Shown one piece after another: positions 26,175 to 35,192 of a stretch of 64,000 nucleotides of DNA. The notes below the pieces were generated by a model that saw only the letters and a list, made by a program, of their open reading frames with translations, was not told the origin of the DNA and searched no databases. This stretch comes from Serpentinicella sp031432315 (GTDB taxonomy: Bacteria; Bacillota; Clostridia; Peptostreptococcales; Natronincolaceae): NCBI RefSeq assembly GCF_031432315.1, contig NZ_JAVKGO010000002.1, forward strand, positions 1 to 64,000, written 5' to 3'. How positions within the stretch are numbered: the first letter of the stretch is position 1; each line of letters opens with the position of its first letter. Both the position numbers and the translations under genes were made by a program.

Positions 26175-27785
26175 ATGGTGGAAAGTAATATGCCTGTAGA
26201 TATAATTCATTGGCTCGCTGCACTGTTACCACTAGTTCTTTTATTGGTTATGTTAATTAAACTTAAGTGGTCAGGTGCAAAATCAGGTTGGATTTCTATG
26301 GGTATAGCCTTAATAATAGCACTTATATTATTTCAAGCATCTTTTATGAATGCCATAGTTGGTTTTGGTAAAGGACTTTGGGAAGCACTTTTTATATTAC
26401 TAGTTGTATGGCCAGCCCTACTTCTATATCAAGTAACAAAAGAGTCCGGGGCATTTACTGTAATAAGAGAGGATATACAAATACACACGAAAAACTATTT
26501 ATTTTTAGTCTTAGGTCTAGGTTGGGTATTTACTTCATTCTTACAAGGTATTGCAGGGTTTGGTGCACCAATTGCTGTCGTAGCACCTATTCTCGTAGGT
26601 ATAGGAGTAAGGCCCGTAGCAGCAGTCGCCATACCATTAATTGGACATGCCTGGGCAAATGTATTTGGAACATTAGCCGTCGCATGGATTGCTACAACAA
26701 ATGTCGCTACAATTGAATCCCCATCAACGACTATATTTTATACAGGAATTTTACTTTGGATCACAAATATTGTCGCAGGCATTATGATTTGTTGGATGTT
26801 TGCTAAATGGAAAGGGATTAAAGAGGGTTTTCTTGCGGTTATAGTAATATCGCTTATCCATGGGGGTGGGCAGATATACTTAGGACAAATTAACCCATCC
26901 TTAAGCAATTTTATTCCCACAACCATTGCTTTAGGAGCCCTATTTTTACTTGCAAAGCTAAATAAATATAGCGATAAAACACCTCTGGAAGATGAGACAG
27001 ATATATTAGAGGATGAACATACCAGTGAATTAGAAGAGAAACCTAGCATATCAATACATAAAGCATTTATGCCATACTATGTATTAATAATAATATCTGT
27101 TATCGCATTGGGAATACCTAATATATCCGATGCCCTAGGTCAATTTGAGTTTGGACCTTCTGTTCCTACAACAGAAACGGGTTATGAATTTGTAGTAGAA
27201 GGAGAAGATACATATTCTCCAATTACACCATTAACTCATCCAGGTCTATACTTACTGATATCCGCAATATTTGCATATTTTTGGTATAAAAAACTAGATG
27301 TGTATGAAAAAGAATCACATAAAATAATTTGGACGGAAGTTAAGGATAACGCAGTAGGCGCATCTTTAGCAATAATCGGTTTTTTAACAATGACGGAAAT
27401 TATGAGTAATTCTGGTCAAACAACAGTATTGGCTCTAGGAATTGCTGAAATTTCACCACCAGTAGTTTATCTAGCCCTGTCTAATGTAATTGGAATTGTT
27501 GGTTCCTTTATGACGTCTTCAAACACAGCTTCAAATGTATTATTCGCGCCTTTACACGTATCAGTGGCTGAAACAATGGAAGGATTATCTACTGCGCAAG
27601 TAATATCAACTCAATCAGCAGGTGGGGCTATAGGAAACTCAATATCCCCAGCCAATGTTATACTCGGTACAAGTACTGCAGAGATAGAAGGTAAAGAATC
27701 AGAGGTTATGAAGCCAGCTTTAAGGTTTACAATTATATCCGGGTGTTTTGTTTCCCTAGCTGCTATTATTATGTATTACCTTTAA
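26175..27785 (+). CDS. L-lactate permease family transporter, paralogue 2
   Basis: The protein is 536 residues, collinear with the preceding gene over its whole length and sharing every family signature (QGIAGFGAPIAVVAPIL, IPLIGHAWANVFGTLAV, MTSSNTASNVLFAPLH). It arose by tandem duplication. Divergence is strongest in the acidic cytosolic loop (about residues 275-295) and an external loop containing the TETGYEF block. ATG 26175 follows GGAGAGGAG with five bases spacing; an overlapping GTG at 26169 is less likely. Different substrate ranges or affinities are plausible but unproven. Confidence 0.9.
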   Translation: MVESNMPVDIIHWLAALLPLVLLLVMLIKLKWSGAKSGWISMGIALIIALILFQASFMNAIVGFGKGLWEALFILLVVWPALLLYQVTKESGAFTVIREDIQIHTKNYLFLVLGLGWVFTSFLQGIAGFGAPIAVVAPILVGIGVRPVAAVAIPLIGHAWANVFGTLAVAWIATTNVATIESPSTTIFYTGILLWITNIVAGIMICWMFAKWKGIKEGFLAVIVISLIHGGGQIYLGQINPSLSNFIPTTIALGALFLLAKLNKYSDKTPLEDETDILEDEHTSELEEKPSISIHKAFMPYYVLIIISVIALGIPNISDALGQFEFGPSVPTTETGYEFVVEGEDTYSPITPLTHPGLYLLISAIFAYFWYKKLDVYEKESHKIIWTEVKDNAVGASLAIIGFLTMTEIMSNSGQTTVLALGIAEISPPVVYLALSNVIGIVGSFMTSSNTASNVLFAPLHVSVAETMEGLSTAQVISTQSAGGAIGNSISPANVILGTSTAEIEGKESEVMKPALRFTIISGCFVSLAAIIMYYL

Positions 27786-28120
27786 AAGAACTTTCATTTC
27801 AAAGCTAATTAGGTTTATAATACTATAATTAGAGTGAAGGATGCTTATTATTCCCCTAGACAAAGCAGTTTAGGGGAATATTTAATCTCCTTCTTCCCAC
27901 TAGGGTGTGCTTTAGAATCAAGGGCCATTTATTAATTAGAATTTGCCTTCGTTTATTTGAATGCAATGAGGGTATAAAATATTGTGCGATCTATTGATGG
28001 GTGCAAAACAATAAATTTTAAAAAATTACTTGATTATGTAATCTAAATAAGATAGATAGATTAAAAAATATGCTGTATTCCATGAAAAAAAGTGATCATA
28101 TCCTAAAGGGGGAATTAATA
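27786..28120. other. Intergenic region with one hairpin
   Basis: ATTCCCCTA and TAGGGGAAT arms (27850-27858 and 27871-27879) followed by ATTTAAT form a probable terminator for the permease operon. Nothing else is recognisable. Confidence 0.55.
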
Positions 28121-29032
28121 TTGAATAAAGCAGAAGCATGGACTAAAGCCTCAAGAATTCCAGCCCAAATGTTTATTTTTCCGAGTCTTTTATTGGGACA
28201 AATAATTCACTTTTCTATGCATAAGGAATTTAATTGGTTAGTTTTTGTGTTAATACATACCTATGGACTCCTTATGCATCTTTTTATTGTATATGCAAAT
28301 GACTATGCGGATTATGAAACAGATAGGCAAAATAAAACCTTTACGCCTTTTACTGGTGGTTCTAGGGTTTTAATTGAGGGCTATTTGAGTAAGAAAAATA
28401 TATTATACGGTGCTGTTGTTATGGCGATAATGTGTTTATTTATAGGTGTTTTGCTTTCTTTTTATATAGGAAATGCTTTTATATTACTATTAGTTATTGC
28501 AGGCATACTTTTACTTTATGCATATAGCTTCAGTCCAATGAAAATATCATACAGGGGATTTGGAGAACTGTTGCAAATGATTGGTGTAGGTCTAGTGCTA
28601 CCGTTAATAGGCTACTTATCACAGGGGGGCAATATTAACGCATTCCCTTGGACGATCATAATAATCATCTTGCCGTCACAGTTGGCTATGGCTATTTCTA
28701 CATCTCTTCCAGATGAACCGTCGGATAGATTGAGTTCAAAAAGAACCTCAGTAGTAATCCTAGGTCATTATAAGGCAAAGTTATTAATAATATTATTATA
28801 TACAGTGTCATTTATATCTATTTTAATTTATCAAAGGGGCACTTTGATTAATCTAAGCGGAATAATTTTTAGTTTAATTACTTCAGTTTTAATCCTTTTA
28901 CAGCTTTTTATTCTTTCCAACTATTCTATTAAGCCAGGAAGCAAAATGATTACATATTTTGTTCTATTATCAATATTAACGAATACTGTAATAGTATTAG
29001 GGTTGTCCTATATTATTTTTAAACATGCTTAG
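28121..29032 (+). CDS. UbiA-family prenyltransferase (MenA-like)
   Basis: The protein is 303 residues with about nine membrane segments. The first prenyl-diphosphate/Mg motif is NDYADYETDRQN (NDxxDxxxD type), followed by FTPFTGGSRVL typical of the MenA branch; the second acid-rich loop is SLPDEPSDRLSSK. The family attaches polyprenyl chains to aromatic acceptors such as dihydroxynaphthoate. TTG 28121 is chosen because AAAGGGGG lies upstream; an ATG at 28070 has no such site. No other menaquinone genes are in the window. Related enzymes occur in flavin-based extracellular electron-transfer loci, which is worth noting because FMN-binding lipoproteins lie nearby. Confidence 0.85.
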   Translation: MNKAEAWTKASRIPAQMFIFPSLLLGQIIHFSMHKEFNWLVFVLIHTYGLLMHLFIVYANDYADYETDRQNKTFTPFTGGSRVLIEGYLSKKNILYGAVVMAIMCLFIGVLLSFYIGNAFILLLVIAGILLLYAYSFSPMKISYRGFGELLQMIGVGLVLPLIGYLSQGGNINAFPWTIIIIILPSQLAMAISTSLPDEPSDRLSSKRTSVVILGHYKAKLLIILLYTVSFISILIYQRGTLINLSGIIFSLITSVLILLQLFILSNYSIKPGSKMITYFVLLSILTNTVIVLGLSYIIFKHA

Positions 29033-29207
29033 CGTAGAAAGCGCCCTAGTTTTAAAGAATAATACCTGAATTTTTAAGTGCCACAATAATATTAAAAACT
29101 CTAAAAAGTAACTTGGTTGTAATCCTTTCTGTTTTATATCAGTGGATAATAAAAGGTTAGTTAAAAATTAAAGGATTAATACAATGTCAGAGAAGGAGTA
29201 GATTTTC

Positions 29208-29963
29208 ATGAAAAGGTTTGGTATTGCTTTAGGTGGAGGGGGCAGCAGAGGGTTTGCTCATCTTGGGGTTATAAAAGCATTAGAAGAAAAAGGAATAAAG
29301 CCTGAGATATTTTCTGGTACAAGTGCAGGAGCAATTGTTGCAGCGCTTCTGGCAGCTCAGAAAACTCCTGATGACATTATGGAAATTATGAAAGATATAA
29401 AAATAACTGATGCAGCCAAAATTAAATTTCCTGTTAATGGTTTTGCTAATCTCGACACTTTAGGAAATCAACTGGATAAAATTTTGAAAGGTAAAAATTT
29501 TACAGATTTAAAATACCCATTATATATATGCGCATCAAACATCAATACTGGAAAAGTAGAATACATTAACTCTGGAAATGTAGCTAAAGCAGTACAAGCT
29601 TCTTCTTCTATCCCTATATTATTCTCGCCAGTTGAGATAAAAGGACAAAGCTATGTTGATGGTGGATTACTCGACAATGTTCCTGTAAAGCCATTGATGA
29701 ATAAATGTGAAAAAATAATTACAATTGATATTATGCCCGTTGTAAAAACAGAAAAAATAAATGGCATTTTAGAAATCACTAAGCGAATCTTTCAAATGAA
29801 TGTAGGCAAGCAGCAAGAGAAAAAGGAAAATAGCGATCTATTTATAAAATTAGAAGCACTAGTAGACTATAATATATTGGATACAAGTCAAAATGAAAAG
29901 ATTTTCGAGATAGGTTATAACTACACTAAAAACTTAGATATAACAAAAGTACAGATAGATTAG
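29208..29963 (+). CDS. Patatin-like phospholipase (RssA/YchK type)
   Basis: The protein is 251 residues. The oxyanion motif GGGGSRG is at 9-15. The nucleophile Ser39 is in GTSAG, and the catalytic Asp151 is in DGG, forming the patatin Ser-Asp dyad. These cytosolic acyl hydrolases act on lipids, but the physiological substrate in bacteria is usually unknown. ATG 29208 follows AAGGAG. It is monocistronic with a clear terminator at 29982. Confidence 0.88.
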   Translation: MKRFGIALGGGGSRGFAHLGVIKALEEKGIKPEIFSGTSAGAIVAALLAAQKTPDDIMEIMKDIKITDAAKIKFPVNGFANLDTLGNQLDKILKGKNFTDLKYPLYICASNINTGKVEYINSGNVAKAVQASSSIPILFSPVEIKGQSYVDGGLLDNVPVKPLMNKCEKIITIDIMPVVKTEKINGILEITKRIFQMNVGKQQEKKENSDLFIKLEALVDYNILDTSQNEKIFEIGYNYTKNLDITKVQID

Positions 29964-29981
29964 TATTCTACAGATTTTATG

Positions 29982-30018
29982 CTCCCTCAAACGTATATGT
30001 TAAGAGGGAGTTTTTTAT
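29982..30018 (+). terminator. Terminator of the patatin-like gene
   Basis: CTCCCTC and GAGGGAG arms are followed by six Ts. Confidence 0.8.
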
Positions 30019-30207
30019 GATTAATAAAAGTTAATAGATTTTGGTTATTAAAATAGAGGATGTGAGGCAGTAAATAAAGAAATTTATAATCCAGATGATG
30101 AATTTTTTTACCAAGTACTTTATAATTTTACAGTAGAAATATTTTTAAGATTAGACGTATTATGATAGTTACTAATAAATATTTATTAAATGGGAGGAAT
30201 GAAGTAA

Positions 30208-30453
30208 ATGAAAATTAACCACAAATATAGAGGAATTACTTTTTCTTGTCTAGCAGCGATTTTTATATCAGTGCCTATGGCATTAATCATGGTTATTATA
30301 AACTATGGAATTAGACCAGGGTTTTTATTAGCTTTTTTAAAGTCTGCAGTTGTAGGAACCGCAATCTCTATTCCTTTAGCAAATCTTTTTATACCCATAG
30401 CCGAAAAAATAGTACAAAAAATCGTAGCTGAGCCCGATGAAGCAACAAAGTAA
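30208..30453 (+). CDS. DUF2798-like two-TM membrane protein
   Basis: The protein is 81 residues with two hydrophobic segments (FSCLAAIFISVPMALIMVII and FLKSAVVGTAISIPLANLFI). Its layout, with a final VP/IP-type motif and a short C-terminal amphipathic IAEKIVQKIV, resembles DUF2798 proteins of unknown function. ATG 30208 follows GGGAGGAATGA. It is followed by the sensor kinase after 151 bases. Confidence 0.7.
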   Translation: MKINHKYRGITFSCLAAIFISVPMALIMVIINYGIRPGFLLAFLKSAVVGTAISIPLANLFIPIAEKIVQKIVAEPDEATK

Positions 30454-30604
30454 GGAACCATAATATTGGTGTTGCGACGAATATTTGGAGACGCTTAAAA
30501 CAAAATTAAAGAATGAAAGATTATGTTATTTTTACTAAAATAGGAGTAGTAAAAAATGGTATAATTAATAAAGAATAAACAAAAAATTAATTGAGGGTGT
30601 AATT

Positions 30605-32005
30605 ATGGCAAAAGAATATTTTTTCTTATATCTAGTATATGGTTTAGTTTTTGTATCCATGGGTATATTTGCAAGTTATAAAAAAGATGAAGAAGTAAGT
30701 CATCTACCTTTGGTAAAATCACTAAAGTATTTAGGCGTTTTTGGAATCACTCATGGTCTTTCTGAGTGGGTAACTATGATAGTGATTGCCGATTTATACC
30801 CGGATTTATATGTATACTTGTTCATAATAAAGCAAATTTTAAAGGCAATTTCTTTTGTATTTCTAATAGGATTTGGAACTACTTTATTACCAAAATATAT
30901 TAGATACAAAAGCATAATAAATAAAATGCCTATTTTGCTTCTAACAGTTTGGGGGACTCTATTTATCTTATTAATGGTAAGGAACGGATTACATTATCAT
31001 CTTATAAATCCTCAATATAATACTACCTTTTTACGATATTTTATGGGATTACCAGGTGGGGTAATTACTTCTCTTGCTTTAAGGTTACAGGGAAAACAAA
31101 TGAATAAAAGAAATTTAGATACAATTGTAAAAAAATATAACCACTTGGCTTATATTTTTCTTATTTATGGATTGGTTGATGGAATGATTGTAAGAGAAAT
31201 GGATTTTTTTCCTGCAAACGTTATTAACAATCAAGCATTCCTACAATGGTTTGGGTTTCCTATTCAAATTATAAAAATTATGGTGGGAATCAGCATTAAT
31301 ATTCTGTTGATTAGAGTAATAAAAACTTTTGGTTGGGAACAAAAAGAGAGATTACAGCAGTTACAGGAGCAAAAGATTGCAGATGAAGAAAGAAGAAAAT
31401 TGGGACTGGAAATACATGATAGCATTATTCAAAGTATCTACGCAGCAAACTTAAAGTTACAATGTTTGATAGATGATAATAAGGAAGCGTCGTATGCTGA
31501 TCTGCTACAGGAAATACAATTAGACTTAGGAAATACTATTAAGAAAACTAGAGAGTTTATATCAACAACATCCCTTAAAACAGTGGAGTTGAAGGATTTA
31601 ACCAACAGCATAGTGAAATTGGTTGAAATATTTAATAATAACCAAGATATTAAAATTGATGTAGAATCTGAAATGCCGGAATTATATCTAAGAGAATTAT
31701 CTACTGAAAAATCTAGTCAAATTTATTATGTTGTTCAGGAAGCACTTAGCAATGTTATAAAACATTCAAAGGGAAATCGTGCTATGGTTTTAGTAAAAAC
31801 AGTAGGTGATTTTCTCTATATTAAGGTAAAGGATAATGGCGTAGGTATACAATTAAATAGTATAGATTCAAAACAACAGTTTGGCCTAATTTCTATGAAA
31901 AAAAGAGCTGAGACAGTTGGGGCCACACTTAGCGTAAAAAATATTGAGCAGGGAACAGAAGTTGAATTGATCGTACCATGGGAGGACTCAAATCATGTTA
32001 GATAA
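30605..32005 (+). CDS. NarL-type sensor histidine kinase with multi-TM input domain
   Basis: The protein is 466 residues. About seven membrane segments form the N-terminal 245 residues and act as the sensor. A short coiled linker leads to a HisKA_3 domain with the phosphorylated His271 in LGLEIHDSIIQSIY. HATPase_c follows (EALSNVIKHS, VKDNGVGI, FGLISMKKRAE). The partner response regulator starts inside its last codons (11-base overlap), so the two are coupled. No extracellular ligand domain is visible, and the signal is probably sensed within the membrane. Confidence 0.9.
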   Translation: MAKEYFFLYLVYGLVFVSMGIFASYKKDEEVSHLPLVKSLKYLGVFGITHGLSEWVTMIVIADLYPDLYVYLFIIKQILKAISFVFLIGFGTTLLPKYIRYKSIINKMPILLLTVWGTLFILLMVRNGLHYHLINPQYNTTFLRYFMGLPGGVITSLALRLQGKQMNKRNLDTIVKKYNHLAYIFLIYGLVDGMIVREMDFFPANVINNQAFLQWFGFPIQIIKIMVGISINILLIRVIKTFGWEQKERLQQLQEQKIADEERRKLGLEIHDSIIQSIYAANLKLQCLIDDNKEASYADLLQEIQLDLGNTIKKTREFISTTSLKTVELKDLTNSIVKLVEIFNNNQDIKIDVESEMPELYLRELSTEKSSQIYYVVQEALSNVIKHSKGNRAMVLVKTVGDFLYIKVKDNGVGIQLNSIDSKQQFGLISMKKRAETVGATLSVKNIEQGTEVELIVPWEDSNHVR

Positions 32006-32639
32006 AATTAAAGTGTTAATTGTAGATGACCATAGTGTAGTAAGGAAAGGTTTAAAAATGTTTTTAGGTACCAATCCTTCCATAGAGGTATGTGGAGAAG
32101 CTGAGAACTTAAAAGATGCCATAAAGATGACTACTAAAACAAAACCCGATGTAATTATATTAGACTTCAAACTGCCAGACGGGGATGGAATCAATGGGAG
32201 TATTGCAATAAAAGCTCGTTTTCCGGATATAAAAATTATTATTTTAACAGCATATACCCAAAATGAAACGGTTTTGGGAGCAATTCGAGCTGGTGTCGAT
32301 GCTTATTTATTAAAGGATATTGAAAGTAAAGAATTAATTAATACAATCATAGCTGTATATAAGGGAAAAGCTGTTTTAGACACTTCTGTAACAGAAGATG
32401 TTTTTAATACTTTAAAGATAGAAAATACAAACATAAAGAGTAAATCTAGTTTAAGCTTACAAGAAACGAAAATCTTAGATATGATTGCTCAAGGGAAGGT
32501 GAATAAAGAGATCGCAGAGAGCTTAGGCATCTCGGATAAGACCGTTAGAAATTATATAAGTAATATCTTCAAAAAATTGAATGTTTCCAATAGAACAGAG
32601 GCAGCTACTTATTGGATAAGAAAAATAAACACACAGTAG
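31995..32639 (+). CDS. NarL/LuxR-family response regulator
   Basis: The protein is 214 residues. The receiver domain has acidic pocket DD (11-12) and phospho-acceptor Asp57 in VIILDFKLPDGDG; Lys is in LLKD. The C-terminal LuxR/GerE helix-turn-helix (about 150-210) contains LSLQETKILDMIAQGKVN, then LGISDKTVRNYISNIFKKL. ATG 31995 follows GGGAGG inside the kinase gene. Its stop lies within an eight-bp inverted repeat (32633-32657), and the FMN-binding lipoprotein is the next gene, a likely target. Confidence 0.92.
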   Translation: MLDKIKVLIVDDHSVVRKGLKMFLGTNPSIEVCGEAENLKDAIKMTTKTKPDVIILDFKLPDGDGINGSIAIKARFPDIKIIILTAYTQNETVLGAIRAGVDAYLLKDIESKELINTIIAVYKGKAVLDTSVTEDVFNTLKIENTNIKSKSSLSLQETKILDMIAQGKVNKEIAESLGISDKTVRNYISNIFKKLNVSNRTEAATYWIRKINTQ

Positions 32640-32657
32640 GACAAATGTACCTACTGT
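32633..32657. promoter_or_regulatory. Inverted repeat at the regulator stop codon
   Basis: ACAGTAGG and CCTACTGT are perfect eight-bp arms with a nine-base spacer, spanning the TAG stop of the response regulator. There is no T-run, so it could be the operator for this regulator. Confidence 0.4.
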
Positions 32658-32693
32658 TGGGACAAATTACACTGTTTAAAGTCCTCGGCTTAG

Positions 32694-32713
32694 TATGTTA
32701 AGTTATTAACATA
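32694..32713. promoter_or_regulatory. Rex-like operator
   Basis: TATGTTAA-GTTA-TTAACATA is a perfect palindrome with the Rex core GTTAA-N4-TTAAC; the published Rex consensus is TTGTTAANNNNTTAACAA. It lies 53 bases before the FMN-binding lipoprotein start. Confidence 0.55.
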
Positions 32714-32766
32714 ACAAAGTTTTATTTAATGCGTTAAATATTTCTCAATATGAGGGGGACTCACAG

Positions 32767-33251
32767 ATGAAAAAAACATTATTAATGGCATTAGTTTTAA
32801 TTTTAGCAAGTGTAATGGCTTTAAGTGGATGTACAGCTACTGAAGAACCAGTAGAAACAGGTAGTGAACAAGAAAAAGTTGATGGAGAAGATTATGTTAT
32901 AGGAACTTATGAAGACGGAAGATATAGAGGAATCTATGAGGACAGAGGAGAACAGCAGGTAAGTATTCAATTTCATCTAGAAGACAATGTGATCAGCAAT
33001 GTTAGCTTTAGACATTTATATCATTCTGGAAATGACTACCGTCANNNNNNNNNNNNNNNNNNNNNNNNNNNNNNNNNNNNNNNNNNNNNNNNNNNNNNNN
33101 NNNNNNNNNNNNNNNNNNNNNNNNNNNNNNNNNNNNNNNNNNNACACCTGGAGATTTTATAGAAGATATTGATGGCTTTACAGGAGCAAGTATCAGAGGA
33201 AACAAAGTATTCTCTGCAATTGTAGATGGTTTAAATAGAGGAATTTACTAG
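32767..33251 (+). CDS. FMN-binding lipoprotein, interrupted by an assembly gap
   Basis: The signal peptide ends in lipobox ALSGC (cysteine about residue 21), and an acidic linker follows. YEDGRYRGIYEDRGEQQVSI, then FHLEDNVISNVSFRHL, is typical of surface FMN-binding lipoproteins. After the N-run the DNA reads DGFTGASIRGNKVFSAIVDG to TAG 33249-33251, an FMN_bind C-terminus. The Asp-x-x-Thr-Gly-Ala-Ser core resembles the site where FMN is covalently attached. The 5' and 3' parts lie in different frames across the 99 Ns, so the gap length is not exact or hides a lesion. Resembles Listeria PplA-type proteins. Its promoter region has a Rex-like site. Confidence 0.75.
33045..33143. other. Assembly gap (99 N)
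   Basis: The undetermined bases lie inside the FMN-binding lipoprotein gene. Its length is inconsistent with one open frame across it. Proteins of this type often have two similar FMN_bind repeats, which could have collapsed an assembly here. Confidence 0.95.
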
Positions 33252-33280
33252 AAATAGAAGAATAACTACAACGTATATAG

Positions 33281-33320
33281 CATCTCTCCTTAAGACTTAG
33301 GGGGGGATGTTATATTTTTA
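33281..33320 (+). terminator. Terminator of the FMN-binding lipoprotein gene
   Basis: CATCTCTCCTTAAG and CTTAGGGGGGGATG form a 14-bp stem with wobble pairs, followed by TTATATTTTT. Confidence 0.7.
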
Positions 33321-33935
33321 AATTTTGTTAGTTAGATTTGTTAGGAGCTTAGTGAATTATTCTAAAAAATACTATTTCCTCATATATTACCTTGAAGATG
33401 TATAGCTGGATATGTAAATGAATTCTGTCTGTTGATACAGTAACAAAATCAAAGGTTGGGGGGAAAAATTGATGAAAGTAATTATCTGATATTGACATAT
33501 GTATAATGCATGATATTCACTACCAGGGTTGGCACTTGGTGCATAATGTTGCTATTAGAAAGGGAAGAGTGTAAGCTTCAAAACCTTTCAGTTGAAGATA
33601 CAAAAGATATCAATAAATGTGTTAATCAGACATTATGAAATATGATTAAACTTCAGATGCTCTTAAATAATAAGTTGGAAAACATTGTTGAATTACTACC
33701 AATTACAAGCACAACAACTACAACGACCACAACGACTAGTACTACTTCAACAAGCACAACGACAACTACCAAAAAATATGATCGGGGGGCTAAAGGCATG
33801 AAAAGAGGCTTCCAAATAAATAGTAGTCTTGGTTCATGGTAATAGTTTTATACATAAAGATGGGGAAGTAATAGCGCTAATAGAACCATAAATATAAAAG
33901 TATTTTAAGGTAAAATAAAGGAATTGTATTTAACA
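33321..33935. other. Region without a convincing gene; threonine-codon repeat
   Basis: An ACN triplet run occupies about 33704-33770. The frame around it opens at 33510, is cut by TGA at 33636-33638, and continues to TAA 33840-33842 as an ORF of 66 codons (from ATG 33642) with a threonine-rich tract. There is no ribosome site at ATG 33642. It may be a relic or a contingency locus; no family is recognised. Confidence 0.4.
33704..33770 (+). repeat. ACN trinucleotide tract
   Basis: A run of about 21 ACN or near-ACN triplets (ACA, ACT, ACG, AGC, AGT) in one frame would encode a threonine/serine tract. It is imperfect, so an old expansion rather than a live microsatellite. Confidence 0.6.
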
Positions 33936-33972
33936 AAATCCGAAGTGATCTTAAATATCACTTCGGATTTTA
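33936..33972. terminator. Terminator of the BASS transporter gene
   Basis: Fourteen-bp perfect arms (33936-33949, 33957-33970) have T-runs on both strands. It lies just past the stop of the minus-strand transporter. Confidence 0.85.
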
Positions 33973-34004
33973 TAGTATAGACAGACGCAAAGCTAATTAA
34001 TACT

Positions 34005-34967
34005 TTAACTTTTTCCTATATGGATATGAGGTGCGTTTTTTTTAGAATCTTTTCTGTTCCAATAAGTTGCTAATGCAGTTCCAGAAATATTATGCCAAAC
34101 ACTAAAAAGTGCACCAGGCAATGCAGCTAAAGGTCCAAAATGCACATTAGCTAAAGAAACCGCTAGACCAGAGTTTTGCATGCCAACTTCTAAAGTTATA
34201 GCTCTAATTTTATCCTCATCTATTTTAAAGAATTTACCTATTGTGTAACCGATTAAAAGTCCCATTAGGTTGTGTAAAATAACTACTATAAAAACTAAAA
34301 TACCTGAGGTAAATATACGCTCAGCGTTTGCACCTATAATTGCACCAACAATAATTAAAATAGCAACTACAGAAACTAGAGGAAGAATTTTAAGGCTTTT
34401 TTCAATGGAATTATTCAATAGCTTTCTAGTTGCCATACCCATAATTACAGGGATAAGAACGATTTTTAGTATATCAACAAACAACACTGAAGCAGAAACT
34501 GGAAGCCACTGGCCTGCAAAAACCAGCATAATTAATGGCGTTAAAAAAGGCGCTAAAATTGTTGAAATTGATGTCATGGTAACAGAAACAGGGACATTTC
34601 CTCGAGCTAAATAAGTGATAACATTCGAAGCTGTTCCTCCAGGACAAGCACCTAACAAAATAACCCCTATTGCCAACTCAGGATCAAGGTTAAAGGTCTT
34701 AGCGATTAAAAATGCGATCAAAGACATACCAATGAATTGAGCAAAAACCCCAACTAATATGGCTTTCGGCTGGAGTAAAACCCGCTTAAAATCGTCACCT
34801 TTCAGTGTCATACCCATACCAAACATGATGACACCTAAGAATAGGGGAATGTGAGGTAAAGACCATGCAAAGATTGAAGGGTTTAATAAACCTAACACAG
34901 ATACTAATATAATCCATACAGAAAAATAATTACCAGCGATACGACTTAACTTCTCTAGAAATTTCAA
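34005..34967 (-). CDS. Bile acid:sodium symporter (BASS) family transporter
   Basis: The protein is 320 residues with about ten membrane segments. Family motifs include MFGMGMTLKGDDF, ILLGACPGGTASNVITYLARGN and LEVGMQNSGLAVSLAN, which line the sodium and substrate sites. Bacterial members move organic anions such as pantoate or keto acids with sodium; the substrate is not readable here. The ATG at 34967 has GGAGG upstream. The gene is convergent with nothing and stands alone between a strong terminator and the divergent aldehyde dehydrogenase relic. Confidence 0.9.
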   Translation of the reverse strand: MKFLEKLSRIAGNYFSVWIILVSVLGLLNPSIFAWSLPHIPLFLGVIMFGMGMTLKGDDFKRVLLQPKAILVGVFAQFIGMSLIAFLIAKTFNLDPELAIGVILLGACPGGTASNVITYLARGNVPVSVTMTSISTILAPFLTPLIMLVFAGQWLPVSASVLFVDILKIVLIPVIMGMATRKLLNNSIEKSLKILPLVSVVAILIIVGAIIGANAERIFTSGILVFIVVILHNLMGLLIGYTIGKFFKIDEDKIRAITLEVGMQNSGLAVSLANVHFGPLAALPGALFSVWHNISGTALATYWNRKDSKKNAPHIHIGKS

Positions 34968-35192
34968 TATAAAAGCCTCCTAATAATGATATTATAACAA
35001 TATGACATTACTATTTTGAGTGAAATAAAACATGTTGTCAATAGATTTATAATATACTGTTATTTTTTTTACTAACATGACATAGATAGGTGCGTTTTCA
35101 ATGACATCTCAACGTTTAATTACAAGAAAATATTTTGGGTATTTATTAGGATAAAGAAGTTATGTAAAAGAAATTTTTTGGAGGGATAGTGT

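Noticed and set aside
33642..33842. Threonine-rich protein as a real gene
   Set aside because: It has no ribosome site at its ATG, and the same frame upstream is broken by TGA; reported only as a repeat relic.
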